This document shows, piece after piece, positions 8,698-16,423 of a stretch of DNA of 64,000 nt (the stretch's first letter is position 1; the number at the start of each line of letters is the position of its first letter). Position numbers and translations under genes: made by a program. The notes below the pieces were generated by a model. It saw nothing but the letters and a program-made list of their open reading frames with translations. It searched no databases and was not told where the DNA came from. Location of the stretch: the NCBI GenBank assembly GCA_947451145.1, contig CANFXW010000001.1, positions 1-64,000 on the forward strand, in the 5' to 3' direction. This DNA comes from Sphingomonadaceae bacterium. GTDB taxonomy: Bacteria > Pseudomonadota > Alphaproteobacteria > Sphingomonadales > Sphingomonadaceae.

Positions 8698-10212
8698 TCA
8701 GGCGACGTCCTTGCCCCGCCCCTGCCAGAAGGGTTCGCGCAGGACCCGTTTCAGCACCTTGCCCATTTCATTGCGCGGCAAGGCCGCCATGAAGCTGATA
8801 TCCCGCGGCCATGACGTGCGGGCGAGACGCTCTTGCAGCCAGCCTTTCAATTCGTCTGCACTGGCTGAAGTGCCCTCACGCAGGGCAACAACTGCATGCG
8901 GACTTTCGCCCCAGCGCTCGTCAGGGACGGCAATCACCGCCGCCTCGGCAACCGCAGGGTGAGAGATCAGAACATCCTCGATATCGCTGGCGAAAATATT
9001 GAGCCCGCCCGAGATGATCATGTCTTTCGATCGCCCGGTGATCCGCAGGAAGCCGTCTTCACCGATATAGCCGACATCCCCGGTGCGGATGTAGCGCTGG
9101 CCTTCAACGTCATGCCAGGTTGATTGAGAGGTCAGGCTTTCCTTGTTGAAATAGCCCTCCATCGGCATTGGCGTAATCGCTGCAATCTCGCCCACCTCGA
9201 CCAAGGCAAGCGGAGTATTATCTTCGCCAAGGATTACTGGCTCGACCCCGGGCATGATCCGGCCGACCGTGTCGAGCTTGTCCGGATCGGCTTTGAGATC
9301 GAGAACCGCAATGCCGCCTGTCTCGGTCGTGCCATAGGAATCGACCACCCGCCCCGGCCATTCTGCAATCAGCCGTCGCTTCACTGGCATGTCGATCGGA
9401 GAGCCCGAGATCATCGTGAATTGCAGGCTTGCGAGCAGTTCGGGCCGGAAGTCAGGATGTTCGAGAATACGGCGCACCTGCACGGGCACCAGTGATACCT
9501 CGGTGATCCGCTCCTCGCTACAGGCGCGCAGGAATGCCTCGGGCGAGAACCGCTCTGCCACGGAAACGCCTGCGCCAAAATAGAGCGGCGTAATCATGCC
9601 AAGGAAGCTGAAATTGGTGCAGAGCGAGGTCGAGACCCAGCCGATCCGGCCGGGACCGAATCCGGGACGCGGCCGCGCGTGGATGAACTCGGCGCGCCCG
9701 GCGGCGGTATGGGCAATGCCTTTTGGCACGCCGGTCGTTCCGGAGCTGTAGATGATCGAGAATAGATCCGACCCCTGCGGGACAGCGGGCTCTCCGCTCC
9801 CCCGGCCAGCTGAAATCCAATCTTCAAGCGCCGCCAGGTCGACCGTTTCGCCTTTATCAGGGTCGGCGAACTCCCGGTCCGCAAACACCAGTCGTGGTCC
9901 GGCATCAGCAAGCAGCAGTCGACGCTCTGCCATTGTCAGAGAGGTAGACATCGGGGCAAAGGCACAGCGGGCAAACATGGCACCGATCATGACCTCGACC
10001 CACGCCAGCGAGGGCTTTCCGATCACCGCAATACGGTCTCCGGGTTGGCATCCCTGTTCACGCAGACGGGCAGCAATCAGCTCAGCCCGCACAGCAAGCC
10101 CGGCCATGCTCCGCTCTCCGCCCGGTGCCCGCACGGCCAGCGTGTTCGGCACTTCAGAGGCATGGCGGCGGATCTGGTCGACGAGCAGCGGTGCTGCCTT
10201 GTTTCCGGTCAT
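8698..10212 (-). CDS. acyl-CoA synthetase / AMP-dependent CoA ligase
   Basis: A 504-residue ANL-superfamily ligase that activates a carboxylic acid through an acyl-AMP. The P-loop (IIYSSGTTGVPKG), the A5 motif (SYGTTETGG), the hinge motif (TGDVGYIGEDGFLRITGR) and the C-terminal catalytic lysine (NEMGKVLKR) are all present, so it should be active. It is the last gene of a minus-strand operon after amidohydrolase, DUF35 protein and Ltp2-like protein, 13 bp after the latter. The acid it uses is unknown; context suggests a terpenoid- or steroid-like side-chain acid. Confidence 0.92.
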   Translation of the reverse strand: MTGNKAAPLLVDQIRRHASEVPNTLAVRAPGGERSMAGLAVRAELIAARLREQGCQPGDRIAVIGKPSLAWVEVMIGAMFARCAFAPMSTSLTMAERRLLLADAGPRLVFADREFADPDKGETVDLAALEDWISAGRGSGEPAVPQGSDLFSIIYSSGTTGVPKGIAHTAAGRAEFIHARPRPGFGPGRIGWVSTSLCTNFSFLGMITPLYFGAGVSVAERFSPEAFLRACSEERITEVSLVPVQVRRILEHPDFRPELLASLQFTMISGSPIDMPVKRRLIAEWPGRVVDSYGTTETGGIAVLDLKADPDKLDTVGRIMPGVEPVILGEDNTPLALVEVGEIAAITPMPMEGYFNKESLTSQSTWHDVEGQRYIRTGDVGYIGEDGFLRITGRSKDMIISGGLNIFASDIEDVLISHPAVAEAAVIAVPDERWGESPHAVVALREGTSASADELKGWLQERLARTSWPRDISFMAALPRNEMGKVLKRVLREPFWQGRGKDVA

Positions 10213-10225
10213 CTGGACTCTATCC

Positions 10226-11368
10226 TCAAATCCGTCCGAGCATCAGCGCGCCGCCGCCGGTAACCAGCGCAGTTTCGGCCCCGCTCACCTGATTGGCCGC
10301 TTGGCCGCGAAGCTGGCGCACCGCCTCGTTCACATTGTTGATCCCGTGCATGTAGGATTCGCCGATCAGGCCGCCATTGGGATTGACCGGCATACAGCCC
10401 GAAAGACCGGTTTCGCCCGCAGCGATGAAGTGCTTGGCTGCGCCACTTTCGCAGATGCCAAAGTCCTCCAGCGCAATGAACACCGAGGGCGAGAAGGCAT
10501 CGTATAACAACGCAACATCGGCCTCACTGGGGCTCATCCCTGCTTGCTGCTTCAGGTCGGAAACGAGCGCCGATTTTTCGGCCGCGATCTCTTCAGCGCT
10601 TCGGTAAACATCGTAAGCAATTCGCCGACCGATACCATGCGCTTGCGCTGCCCCAAGGATAGCAATTGCCGGTTTTCCCAGTGTCCGGGCCGTGTCGAGC
10701 GAAGTCACCAGCAAGGCCGCGCCGCCATCGTTTTCAAGGCAGCAGTCATAGCGCCGCAGCCATGGCTCGACGATCCAGCGCGAGGCCTGATGTTCGTCCA
10801 GGCTGAGCGGCTTGCCATGATAGATCGCACGCGGGTTAGTTGCCGCTAGGGCGCGCGCAGCCACGACATAGCGGCCCAGATCCTCGCTGGTTACACCATG
10901 CCTCCGTAAGTAGCCCTGCGTTTCGGCGGCATAGGATTTGGCCCCGGTATCCAGCCCCATGGCATAATGCAGTTGCCCACCAGACCCTACCGACTTGCTC
11001 GCCTCCGGCGTGCCGTAGCGCCGCCCCGAGCGACCGTTTAGTGCTCGGTAGACAATCACCGCTTCGGCATAGCCTGCTGCGACAGCGGCGGCTGCAATCT
11101 GGACAGAGGCCGTGCAGCCTACACCGCCAAACGGCGCTCGTCCGCTCCATCGCAGGAACGGCATGCCAAGGCAGCGCTGCAATTCCAGTTCATCGTTGCT
11201 GTCCAGCGTATAGGTGACAAGGCCATCAGCCTTTGCAACCGGCAGTCCGGAATCGCGCAGCGCCGCAAGGCTCGCCTCGGCGGCAAGCTGCAATTCGCTG
11301 CGCCCGGAAGCGTAGGAGTATTCCGTCTCGCCAATGCCGGCGATAACCGGTTGCCGCCACGCCTTCAC
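10226..11368 (-). CDS. Ltp2-type thiolase-fold retro-aldolase (lipid-transfer protein)
   Basis: A 380-residue thiolase-superfamily protein. It lacks the HDCF and GHPxGxTG motifs of true thiolases; in their place are YDAFSP...LEDFG and GGLIGESYMHG...EAVRQLRG-x-x-x-NQV, typical of Ltp2-like proteins that act with a DUF35 partner as retro-aldolases on 3-hydroxyacyl-CoA esters in steroid side-chain removal. It starts at a GTG that overlaps the stop of the DUF35 gene (GTGA), so the two are translationally coupled. Compare the true SCP2-type thiolase at 56104. Specific substrate unknown. Confidence 0.85.
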   Translation of the reverse strand: MKAWRQPVIAGIGETEYSYASGRSELQLAAEASLAALRDSGLPVAKADGLVTYTLDSNDELELQRCLGMPFLRWSGRAPFGGVGCTASVQIAAAAVAAGYAEAVIVYRALNGRSGRRYGTPEASKSVGSGGQLHYAMGLDTGAKSYAAETQGYLRRHGVTSEDLGRYVVAARALAATNPRAIYHGKPLSLDEHQASRWIVEPWLRRYDCCLENDGGAALLVTSLDTARTLGKPAIAILGAAQAHGIGRRIAYDVYRSAEEIAAEKSALVSDLKQQAGMSPSEADVALLYDAFSPSVFIALEDFGICESGAAKHFIAAGETGLSGCMPVNPNGGLIGESYMHGINNVNEAVRQLRGQAANQVSGAETALVTGGGALMLGRI

Positions 11369-11739
11369 ACCGCGTCTCCAGCAGGTCGGAACACGGGAAG
11401 GACGAGCTCCCCAGACGTTTCAAAGCATAGTTCGAGAGCCATGCCCTCGCTTAGGGTTTCTATCCGTGTATCAATCAGATTCGAAACGAAGTTCACCCCT
11501 TCTGTTAGCCGGACCACGATAATCACGCGCGGCTCCTGAGAAGCCTCTGCTGGATGAACAGAAACCAGCCAAGACAGCAGACTGGCTTTTCCCGAAGCCT
11601 GCCTATGCTCCCAGTGGAGCGACTGGCAGTGCGGGCACATCGGCAGCGGCGGATGGCATATCTCACCGCAATCTGCGCAAGCGCGCAGCAGCAATGCGCC
11701 CTCGCGCGCGCCCTGCCAGATGGTGCCATCTTCCCACAT
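11365..11739 (-). CDS. DUF35 Zn-ribbon/OB-fold protein, partner of the Ltp2-like protein
   Basis: A 124-residue protein with an N-terminal zinc ribbon (Cys21, Cys24, Cys35, Cys38) followed by an OB-like beta domain. Such DUF35 proteins bind acyl-CoA and form a complex with thiolase-fold partners; in the steroid pathway ChsH2 supplies this domain to Ltp2. Two starts are possible. I prefer the ATG at 11739 (GAGGAC upstream, family-like 'W-x-G-x-R-E-G' N-terminus) over a GTG at 11760. It lies about 30 bp after the amidohydrolase and overlaps the thiolase-like gene. Confidence 0.85.
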   Translation of the reverse strand: MWEDGTIWQGAREGALLLRACADCGEICHPPLPMCPHCQSLHWEHRQASGKASLLSWLVSVHPAEASQEPRVIIVVRLTEGVNFVSNLIDTRIETLSEGMALELCFETSGELVLPVFRPAGDAV

Positions 11740-11769
11740 TGCCCGGTCCTCTGCCCACACCCTGATGGG

Positions 11770-12984
11770 TCAGATGGCGATGTTGTACAAGCCTGCGGCG
11801 TTGGTGCTCAGAACCTTGCGACGCTCATCTTCGGTCAGCGCCGCGATCCCGTCTGCCACCTTGCCAAACGGATCGGGGTAGAGGCAGGTGGGGTGCGGGA
11901 AGTCGGTTTCGAACAGCACGTTATCTACACCAAGCTTGCGGATCGAATCTGCGCAGTCCCGGTTTTCAAACCAGAAGCAGCCGAACATCTGGCGGCGGAA
12001 ATATTCGAGAGCAGTGAGCTCGTAGCGATGGCTGCTCGACGTATCCATCTGGTATTGCAACGCCTCAAGAATGAAGGGCAGCCAGCCAATCCCGCTTTCG
12101 ACCGAGACAAACTTAAGCTTGGGGAAGCGATCCAGCATGCCCGAGGCGATGATGTTGCAGATCACCCGCGCGTTGGAAATGAACATCATCGTGCCGCCAA
12201 TCGACAGCTTGTGCGCTGGCGACTGTGATGGCCAAGGCGTATCACCGTACCAGCTCATCGAGGCATCGCTGGCACCGATGTGGAAGTTCACCGGAATGTT
12301 GCGATCCTGGCAAAGCTCCCACAGCGGATACCAGTATTCGCCCGAAAGGTCCTGCATGCCGTGGGTATGCGGATCGGAATTGATGTTGATACCGCGCATG
12401 CCCATGTCAAAGCAGCGTTCGGCTTCGGCCACAGCCAGCTTGATATCCCACCAAGGCAGCATCGCCATCGGCAGCAGACGATCATTCGATTCGGCCTGCA
12501 TCTCGCCCATGGCATCGTTAAATATCTGGGTGGAAATGAGGCGCAATTCGTCATCGAGCGGCGGAAGGGCTGCGGAATTGGTTTCGCCCCTGCCCTGACC
12601 TGCAAAGCCCAGAACATTGGCATAGAGGATCTGCGCGTGGACGCCGATCTCATCCATCAGTGCAACACGCGCCTTGCCTTGCGAGCATGCGGGATGGACG
12701 TCGTCGATCTGCCATGAGGTAAAATCTACGCCTTCGGCCTGGCGTCCGTCGCGATGGACTACGCTGCAGGCCGAGCTAACGCCAAGATAGCGTTGTCCAT
12801 CGATCACCCAGCGCAGGTTGCCATTTGCGTCAGCGCGGACCTGCGGCACCCGGTCTTTCCACTTAGCCGGTGCCCGAGAAGTCCACATGTCGTGCGGTTC
12901 ACTCAGATGCGTATCGACATCGATGACCTTGATGCCCTTGATAAGCTCTGCGGCCGAACGGCCCGGCGCGACGGAATCAAGCAT
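11770..12984 (-). CDS. amidohydrolase family 2 protein (ACMSD/LigW-like)
   Basis: A 404-residue TIM-barrel amidohydrolase. Visible metal-site elements are IDVDTHLSEP (Asp/His near residues 22-26), NFHIG, and a C-terminal Asp in FETDFPHP. The family includes decarboxylases and C-C hydrolases of aromatic and alicyclic acids. The start at 12984 follows TGGGAG; the upstream extension has no family match. It leads the operon with DUF35, Ltp2-like protein and CoA ligase and is divergent from a LysR gene. In contrast to the short homologue at 51632 the metal ligands are retained. Confidence 0.88.
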   Translation of the reverse strand: MLDSVAPGRSAAELIKGIKVIDVDTHLSEPHDMWTSRAPAKWKDRVPQVRADANGNLRWVIDGQRYLGVSSACSVVHRDGRQAEGVDFTSWQIDDVHPACSQGKARVALMDEIGVHAQILYANVLGFAGQGRGETNSAALPPLDDELRLISTQIFNDAMGEMQAESNDRLLPMAMLPWWDIKLAVAEAERCFDMGMRGININSDPHTHGMQDLSGEYWYPLWELCQDRNIPVNFHIGASDASMSWYGDTPWPSQSPAHKLSIGGTMMFISNARVICNIIASGMLDRFPKLKFVSVESGIGWLPFILEALQYQMDTSSSHRYELTALEYFRRQMFGCFWFENRDCADSIRKLGVDNVLFETDFPHPTCLYPDPFGKVADGIAALTEDERRKVLSTNAAGLYNIAI

Positions 12985-13104
12985 AACAATCTCCCAGAAT
13001 TGCCAATTCCTGTCCCAGCCCCCGAGCCAAGCAGGATTACAATGTATCTGCATTCAATGTTGCTATAGTTGCGATTTTGAAACGCTCACGCAAATGCCAT
13101 TTTG

Positions 13105-13118
13105 ATTGAAGCTTCAAT
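13105..13118. promoter_or_regulatory. 14-bp perfect palindrome ATTGAAGCTTCAAT
   Basis: A perfect palindrome in the divergent region between the amidohydrolase operon (start 12984) and LysR (start 13141). It overlaps the first two bases of the ATGC-N7-GCAT dyad at 13117-13131, so two dyads are stacked directly in front of the regulator. Confidence 0.45.
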
Positions 13119-13131
13119 GCCGAAATGGCAT
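13117..13131. promoter_or_regulatory. ATGC-N7-GCAT LysR-type box candidate
   Basis: Dyad ATGCC-N5-GGCAT with T13118 and A13130 fitting T-N11-A. It ends 9 bp before the LysR ATG at 13141. Choosing the upstream ATG (13117) or TTG (13102) as start would put this operator inside the coding sequence, one reason to prefer 13141. Confidence 0.5.
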
Positions 13132-13140
13132 ACCTTGACG

Positions 13141-14109
13141 ATGGAGTTAAAACACTTGCGAGTCCTTGTTGCCGCGATCGAGGAAGGCTCGATCCAGGCG
13201 GCATCCCGGCAACTTAACATCGCCCAGCCAGCACTTTCACGCCGGATCATCGATCTCGAGGCCATGCTTGGCTGCGATTTGCTCGTACGCGGCGGCCGCG
13301 GCGTCACGCCAACCCAGGCGGGTTTGGCACTCTATCGCGACGCATTGAACATTATCGAGGCTGTTGCCGAGGCAGGACAGCGGGCGCAGCGTCTTGGCTT
13401 GGACCAGGTTCGCGAAATCAGGCTTGGGCTTGTCCAGACCGCCCGCAAATATGGCTTTATTCGCGAGGCACTATCTGCGTTCAATGCCAATCATCCTGAG
13501 GCAGGTGTCGCATTTACCCGGACCGGTTCGCGCGATCTTGCTGCCGCCATTCGCGACAATCAGCTTGATGCCACACTACTTTACGAACTCCACCTCAGCT
13601 CGCCGCGATTGGCAGAGCGACTGGTGCACAAGGAGCGCTACGTCCTTGCCGCACACCCGTCACACAGATTGGCAGTTCGTGGCGCGGCAAGCCTTTCGGA
13701 TCTTGCGGGAGAACCGATTGTTTGTGTGCTACGCAATGACATCGTCGGCGATCACAACCCCCTGATCCAGCAATTGCGTCAGCACGGACTGGAACCGGTT
13801 GTCGGCCAGTGGGCGAGTAACCCTGAGGAGATGATCGACCTCGTCATGGTCAGCGGCGGTATCTGCGTGACCCCGGCTTCGACGATTCAGTCAACACCGA
13901 CAGACCAGTTGATCTTCCGCGCCCTGCCCGAATTCGCCTCGGAACTGGAACTGCGTATCGGCTGGGTAAACCCGCCAGCTACACCTACCATGGCTTCCTT
14001 TGTCTTGCACTTGAATGGCGCGATAGACCGCCATCAGGCGGCGCTCACCAAGAGGCCGCCCGAATGGTGCGTGCTGGATGGCGTCAATTTGCTGCGCGCG
14101 ACAGATTGA
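13141..14109 (+). CDS. LysR-family transcriptional regulator
   Basis: A 322-residue LTTR with a canonical N-terminal HTH (MELKHLRVLVAAIEEGS, then NIAQPALSRRIIDLE) and a periplasmic-binding-like effector domain. I start at 13141 because the family begins at this 'M-x-L-x-x-L' block; starts at 13117 and 13102 would add a stretch overlapping two palindromes. It is divergent from the amidohydrolase-DUF35-Ltp2-ligase operon, its likely target, and is a paralogue of the LysR at 3261. Confidence 0.92.
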   Translation: MELKHLRVLVAAIEEGSIQAASRQLNIAQPALSRRIIDLEAMLGCDLLVRGGRGVTPTQAGLALYRDALNIIEAVAEAGQRAQRLGLDQVREIRLGLVQTARKYGFIREALSAFNANHPEAGVAFTRTGSRDLAAAIRDNQLDATLLYELHLSSPRLAERLVHKERYVLAAHPSHRLAVRGAASLSDLAGEPIVCVLRNDIVGDHNPLIQQLRQHGLEPVVGQWASNPEEMIDLVMVSGGICVTPASTIQSTPTDQLIFRALPEFASELELRIGWVNPPATPTMASFVLHLNGAIDRHQAALTKRPPEWCVLDGVNLLRATD

Positions 14110-14121
14110 GCAAACTTTTGC

Positions 14122-14148
14122 GCGGGACCGGCAAGATGCCAGCCCCGC
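14122..14148. terminator. hairpin between convergent LysR and P450 genes
   Basis: An imperfect hairpin (outer GCGGG/CCCGC, inner GGC/GCC) in the 47-bp gap between the two stop codons. No clear T-run, so it is only a candidate bidirectional terminator. Confidence 0.3.
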
Positions 14149-14156
14149 CCAAGGCA

Positions 14157-15431
14157 TCAACCAATTGGCGTATATCGCACATTCAGCGCGACCGGACCGC
14201 GCCCGATCAGTGTGCCGCCGCCGAGGGCCGCCGGCGGGTAATCCGGGTCCCACCGTAGGTCACCCAGACGATCAAACATCGCGCCCAGTGCGACTTCCAT
14301 TTCCTGGCGCGACAGGTGTTGGCCGAGGCAAGCGTGGGCACCGGCCCCAAAGGCGAAGTGGCGCTTTGCCGGACGCATGATGTCCAGCTCGTCGGGCTTG
14401 TCCCACTGCTTGCGGTCGCGGTTGGCAGTACCAAGGCAGAGATAGGCGATTGAGCCTGCCTTCAATTCCACGCCCTCAAGCACAGTATCCTTCTCGACAT
14501 AGCGCAGGAAGGCAGTGTCAGTCGGATACCAGCGGGTTACTTCCTGAATGGCCTGACGCATCAGGCTGCGATCCTTGCGCAGCATTTCCATCTGCTCGGG
14601 GTGGTTGAGCAACGCCATGATGGTAATGCCAAGCTGACGCCAGGTCGTGCCTCCGCCAGCGTGAATGATCAGGAAGCAATAGCGCATCGCTTCATCATTG
14701 GTGAGCTTGCGGGTTGAACCGTCCTCGTTTTCGATATCGGCGTGGACGAAGCGGCTGATCAAATCGTCCTTGGGATTGGCGCGCCGCTCTTCCATCAGAC
14801 GGGTCAGCATTTCCGCAGCAAATGCGTGGCCCTTCGCCATTTCTTCAGGGCTGCCATGCAGCAACAGCGCCTTGCGGAACTCCAGAGCTTCCGACGCCGG
14901 AATGCCGAAGCCTGCCGAAACAACGCTCATCGGCAGCGGCGCGCAGAGCTCCAGATTGAGATCGGCCTGATCCTTTTCGGTGAGGCGATCAAAGATCTCT
15001 TTCACCGCAGCGACGGTCCACATCTCTGTCCACCAGCCATCGGTGAATGACGGCTTGAACCAGGGCTTGGACACGTTGCGGAGGCGCTTGTGTTCACCAC
15101 CATCAAGATTGAGCAACGTATCGCCGAGCGCCGGCTTCGAAAGCCTTTCATAGACACGATTGCTGAACGTTTCGCCATCCATGAAGGCTTTGTTGACGGC
15201 TTCGAACGAGAGGATCGAATAGACCTCGCCGCCCCACATGCCGGGGTTGTACTGGCGAGGAATACCCATCAGGTCTTCAAGTGCGCCTTTGACCACCGGC
15301 GGGCCGTCATGAAGCTTTTCGAGCAATGGATAGGGATCGAGCGTGCCCCAGCCCGCTGCCTTTGCCTCATCATCCGGATTGAACAGGGTGCCGCGATCTT
15401 TCACGGAAAGGTCAACAGTTGCGCTCGTCAT
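14157..15431 (-). CDS. cytochrome P450
   Basis: A 424-residue soluble bacterial P450. The I-helix oxygen-binding segment reads HAGGGTTWR, the K-helix ExxR is EVTR, and the haem loop is FGAGAHACLG with Cys near residue 368. No membrane anchor or fused reductase, so it needs separate redox partners. A rubredoxin gene sits 33 bp upstream on the same strand and is a candidate electron donor. The substrate is unknown; a terpenoid or steroid would suit the neighbours. Confidence 0.95.
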   Translation of the reverse strand: MTSATVDLSVKDRGTLFNPDDEAKAAGWGTLDPYPLLEKLHDGPPVVKGALEDLMGIPRQYNPGMWGGEVYSILSFEAVNKAFMDGETFSNRVYERLSKPALGDTLLNLDGGEHKRLRNVSKPWFKPSFTDGWWTEMWTVAAVKEIFDRLTEKDQADLNLELCAPLPMSVVSAGFGIPASEALEFRKALLLHGSPEEMAKGHAFAAEMLTRLMEERRANPKDDLISRFVHADIENEDGSTRKLTNDEAMRYCFLIIHAGGGTTWRQLGITIMALLNHPEQMEMLRKDRSLMRQAIQEVTRWYPTDTAFLRYVEKDTVLEGVELKAGSIAYLCLGTANRDRKQWDKPDELDIMRPAKRHFAFGAGAHACLGQHLSRQEMEVALGAMFDRLGDLRWDPDYPPAALGGGTLIGRGPVALNVRYTPIG

Positions 15432-15464
15432 TTCAAACTCCTCTCAAATGCTCCCGGGGCTAGC

Positions 15465-15662
15465 TCAAGCCAGCTCGAATCCGTCTTTTTCGGCTGAACA
15501 GTGCGGGCAACACCAATCCTCTGGCAGGTCTTCCCAGCGCGTGCCGGGGGCTATCCCGTTGTCCGGGTCACCAGCTTCTTCTTCATAGATGTAACCGCAA
15601 TACAGACAGGCATAATCTTTGAATGCCGCATCGCTTCCACTTGCCGTATCGTTCATTGCCAT
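15465..15662 (-). CDS. rubredoxin
   Basis: A 65-residue one-iron electron carrier. The two knuckles are Cys19/Cys22 (CLYCGYIY) and Cys52/Cys55 (WCCPHC), with the conserved [12 protein letters not shown] between them. This is the alkane-hydroxylase type of rubredoxin, but its neighbour is a P450, not AlkB. The ATG at 15662 follows GAGAGG; an ATG two codons later is also possible. It is the first gene of a two-gene operon with the P450 and probably feeds it electrons, which would be unusual for a P450. Confidence 0.95.
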   Translation of the reverse strand: MAMNDTASGSDAAFKDYACLYCGYIYEEEAGDPDNGIAPGTRWEDLPEDWCCPHCSAEKDGFELA

Positions 15663-15765
15663 CTTGCCTCTCTCAAACACATTTGCCTATGTCTGGCAGC
15701 CTACCCTGCCCAAGGCAGCAAAAACCATGAATGCTATTCACAACGCGCAACAAGATTGCGGAATA

Positions 15766-16419
15766 TCAACCGCCGACACAAGGGGCAGAACCTGCGCACT
15801 TGTCCATGACAAATCGAACAAAGCGGGTCGCCAGAATTTCAATGATCAACGGGTCTGTTGCAACACCTGCCCCCCGCGCAGCGTGGTTGCTTTGATCCAG
15901 AATTTCGTAAATCAGCAGCCAGGCTTCGAGCCACTGCCGGCGCTGCGATACCGGATCAATAGCAAAGGCGGGAATGACCTTGCCCAGTTCGGATATCAGC
16001 GTTCCGATCAGTTCCTGAGCGCTTTCCGTGAATTCCGAATCCTGCGCATTGGCCTGAATGAAAACGCGCAGCAGCTGGCCACTATTGCGATCGGCTTCAA
16101 ACAGTTCGGCAATCCAAGCGGCAACCATATCAATATTGCGATAATCCCGCTCAACAATGCAGGTAAATCGCGGCATGGATTTTGCTGCATTTTCGCGAAA
16201 CAGATCGAGCGCAATCGCTGCTTTTCCGCTGAAATGCCGATAGAAAGTCATCCGGCTCACGCCGGCATTCAATGCAATCTCCTCCACCGAAACGGCGAAG
16301 TATCCGGCAGCGCAGAAAGCGTCAGCCGCAGCCGCGAGCAGGCGCTCGCGGCTGGACTGCTTGCGCTGCTGCTGGATCGCCGCAAGCGCGGAATTCCGGG
16401 CCAGCTTGACCGCGGTCAA
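15766..16419 (-). CDS. TetR-family transcriptional regulator (TTG start)
   Basis: A 217-residue TetR repressor: HTH with SVEEIALNAGVSRMTFYRHFSGK, then a helical ligand domain. The open frame runs far into the upstream gene without any sensible ATG. A TTG at 16419 lies 4 bp after the upstream stop, behind GGAG/TGAG, and gives the normal family length, so I take it as the start. It is therefore coupled to the D-aminoacylase-like gene and precedes the rubredoxin-P450 operon, which may be its target. Confidence 0.85.
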   Translation of the reverse strand: MTAVKLARNSALAAIQQQRKQSSRERLLAAAADAFCAAGYFAVSVEEIALNAGVSRMTFYRHFSGKAAIALDLFRENAAKSMPRFTCIVERDYRNIDMVAAWIAELFEADRNSGQLLRVFIQANAQDSEFTESAQELIGTLISELGKVIPAFAIDPVSQRRQWLEAWLLIYEILDQSNHAARGAGVATDPLIIEILATRFVRFVMDKCAGSAPCVGG

Positions 16420-16423
16420 GTAC

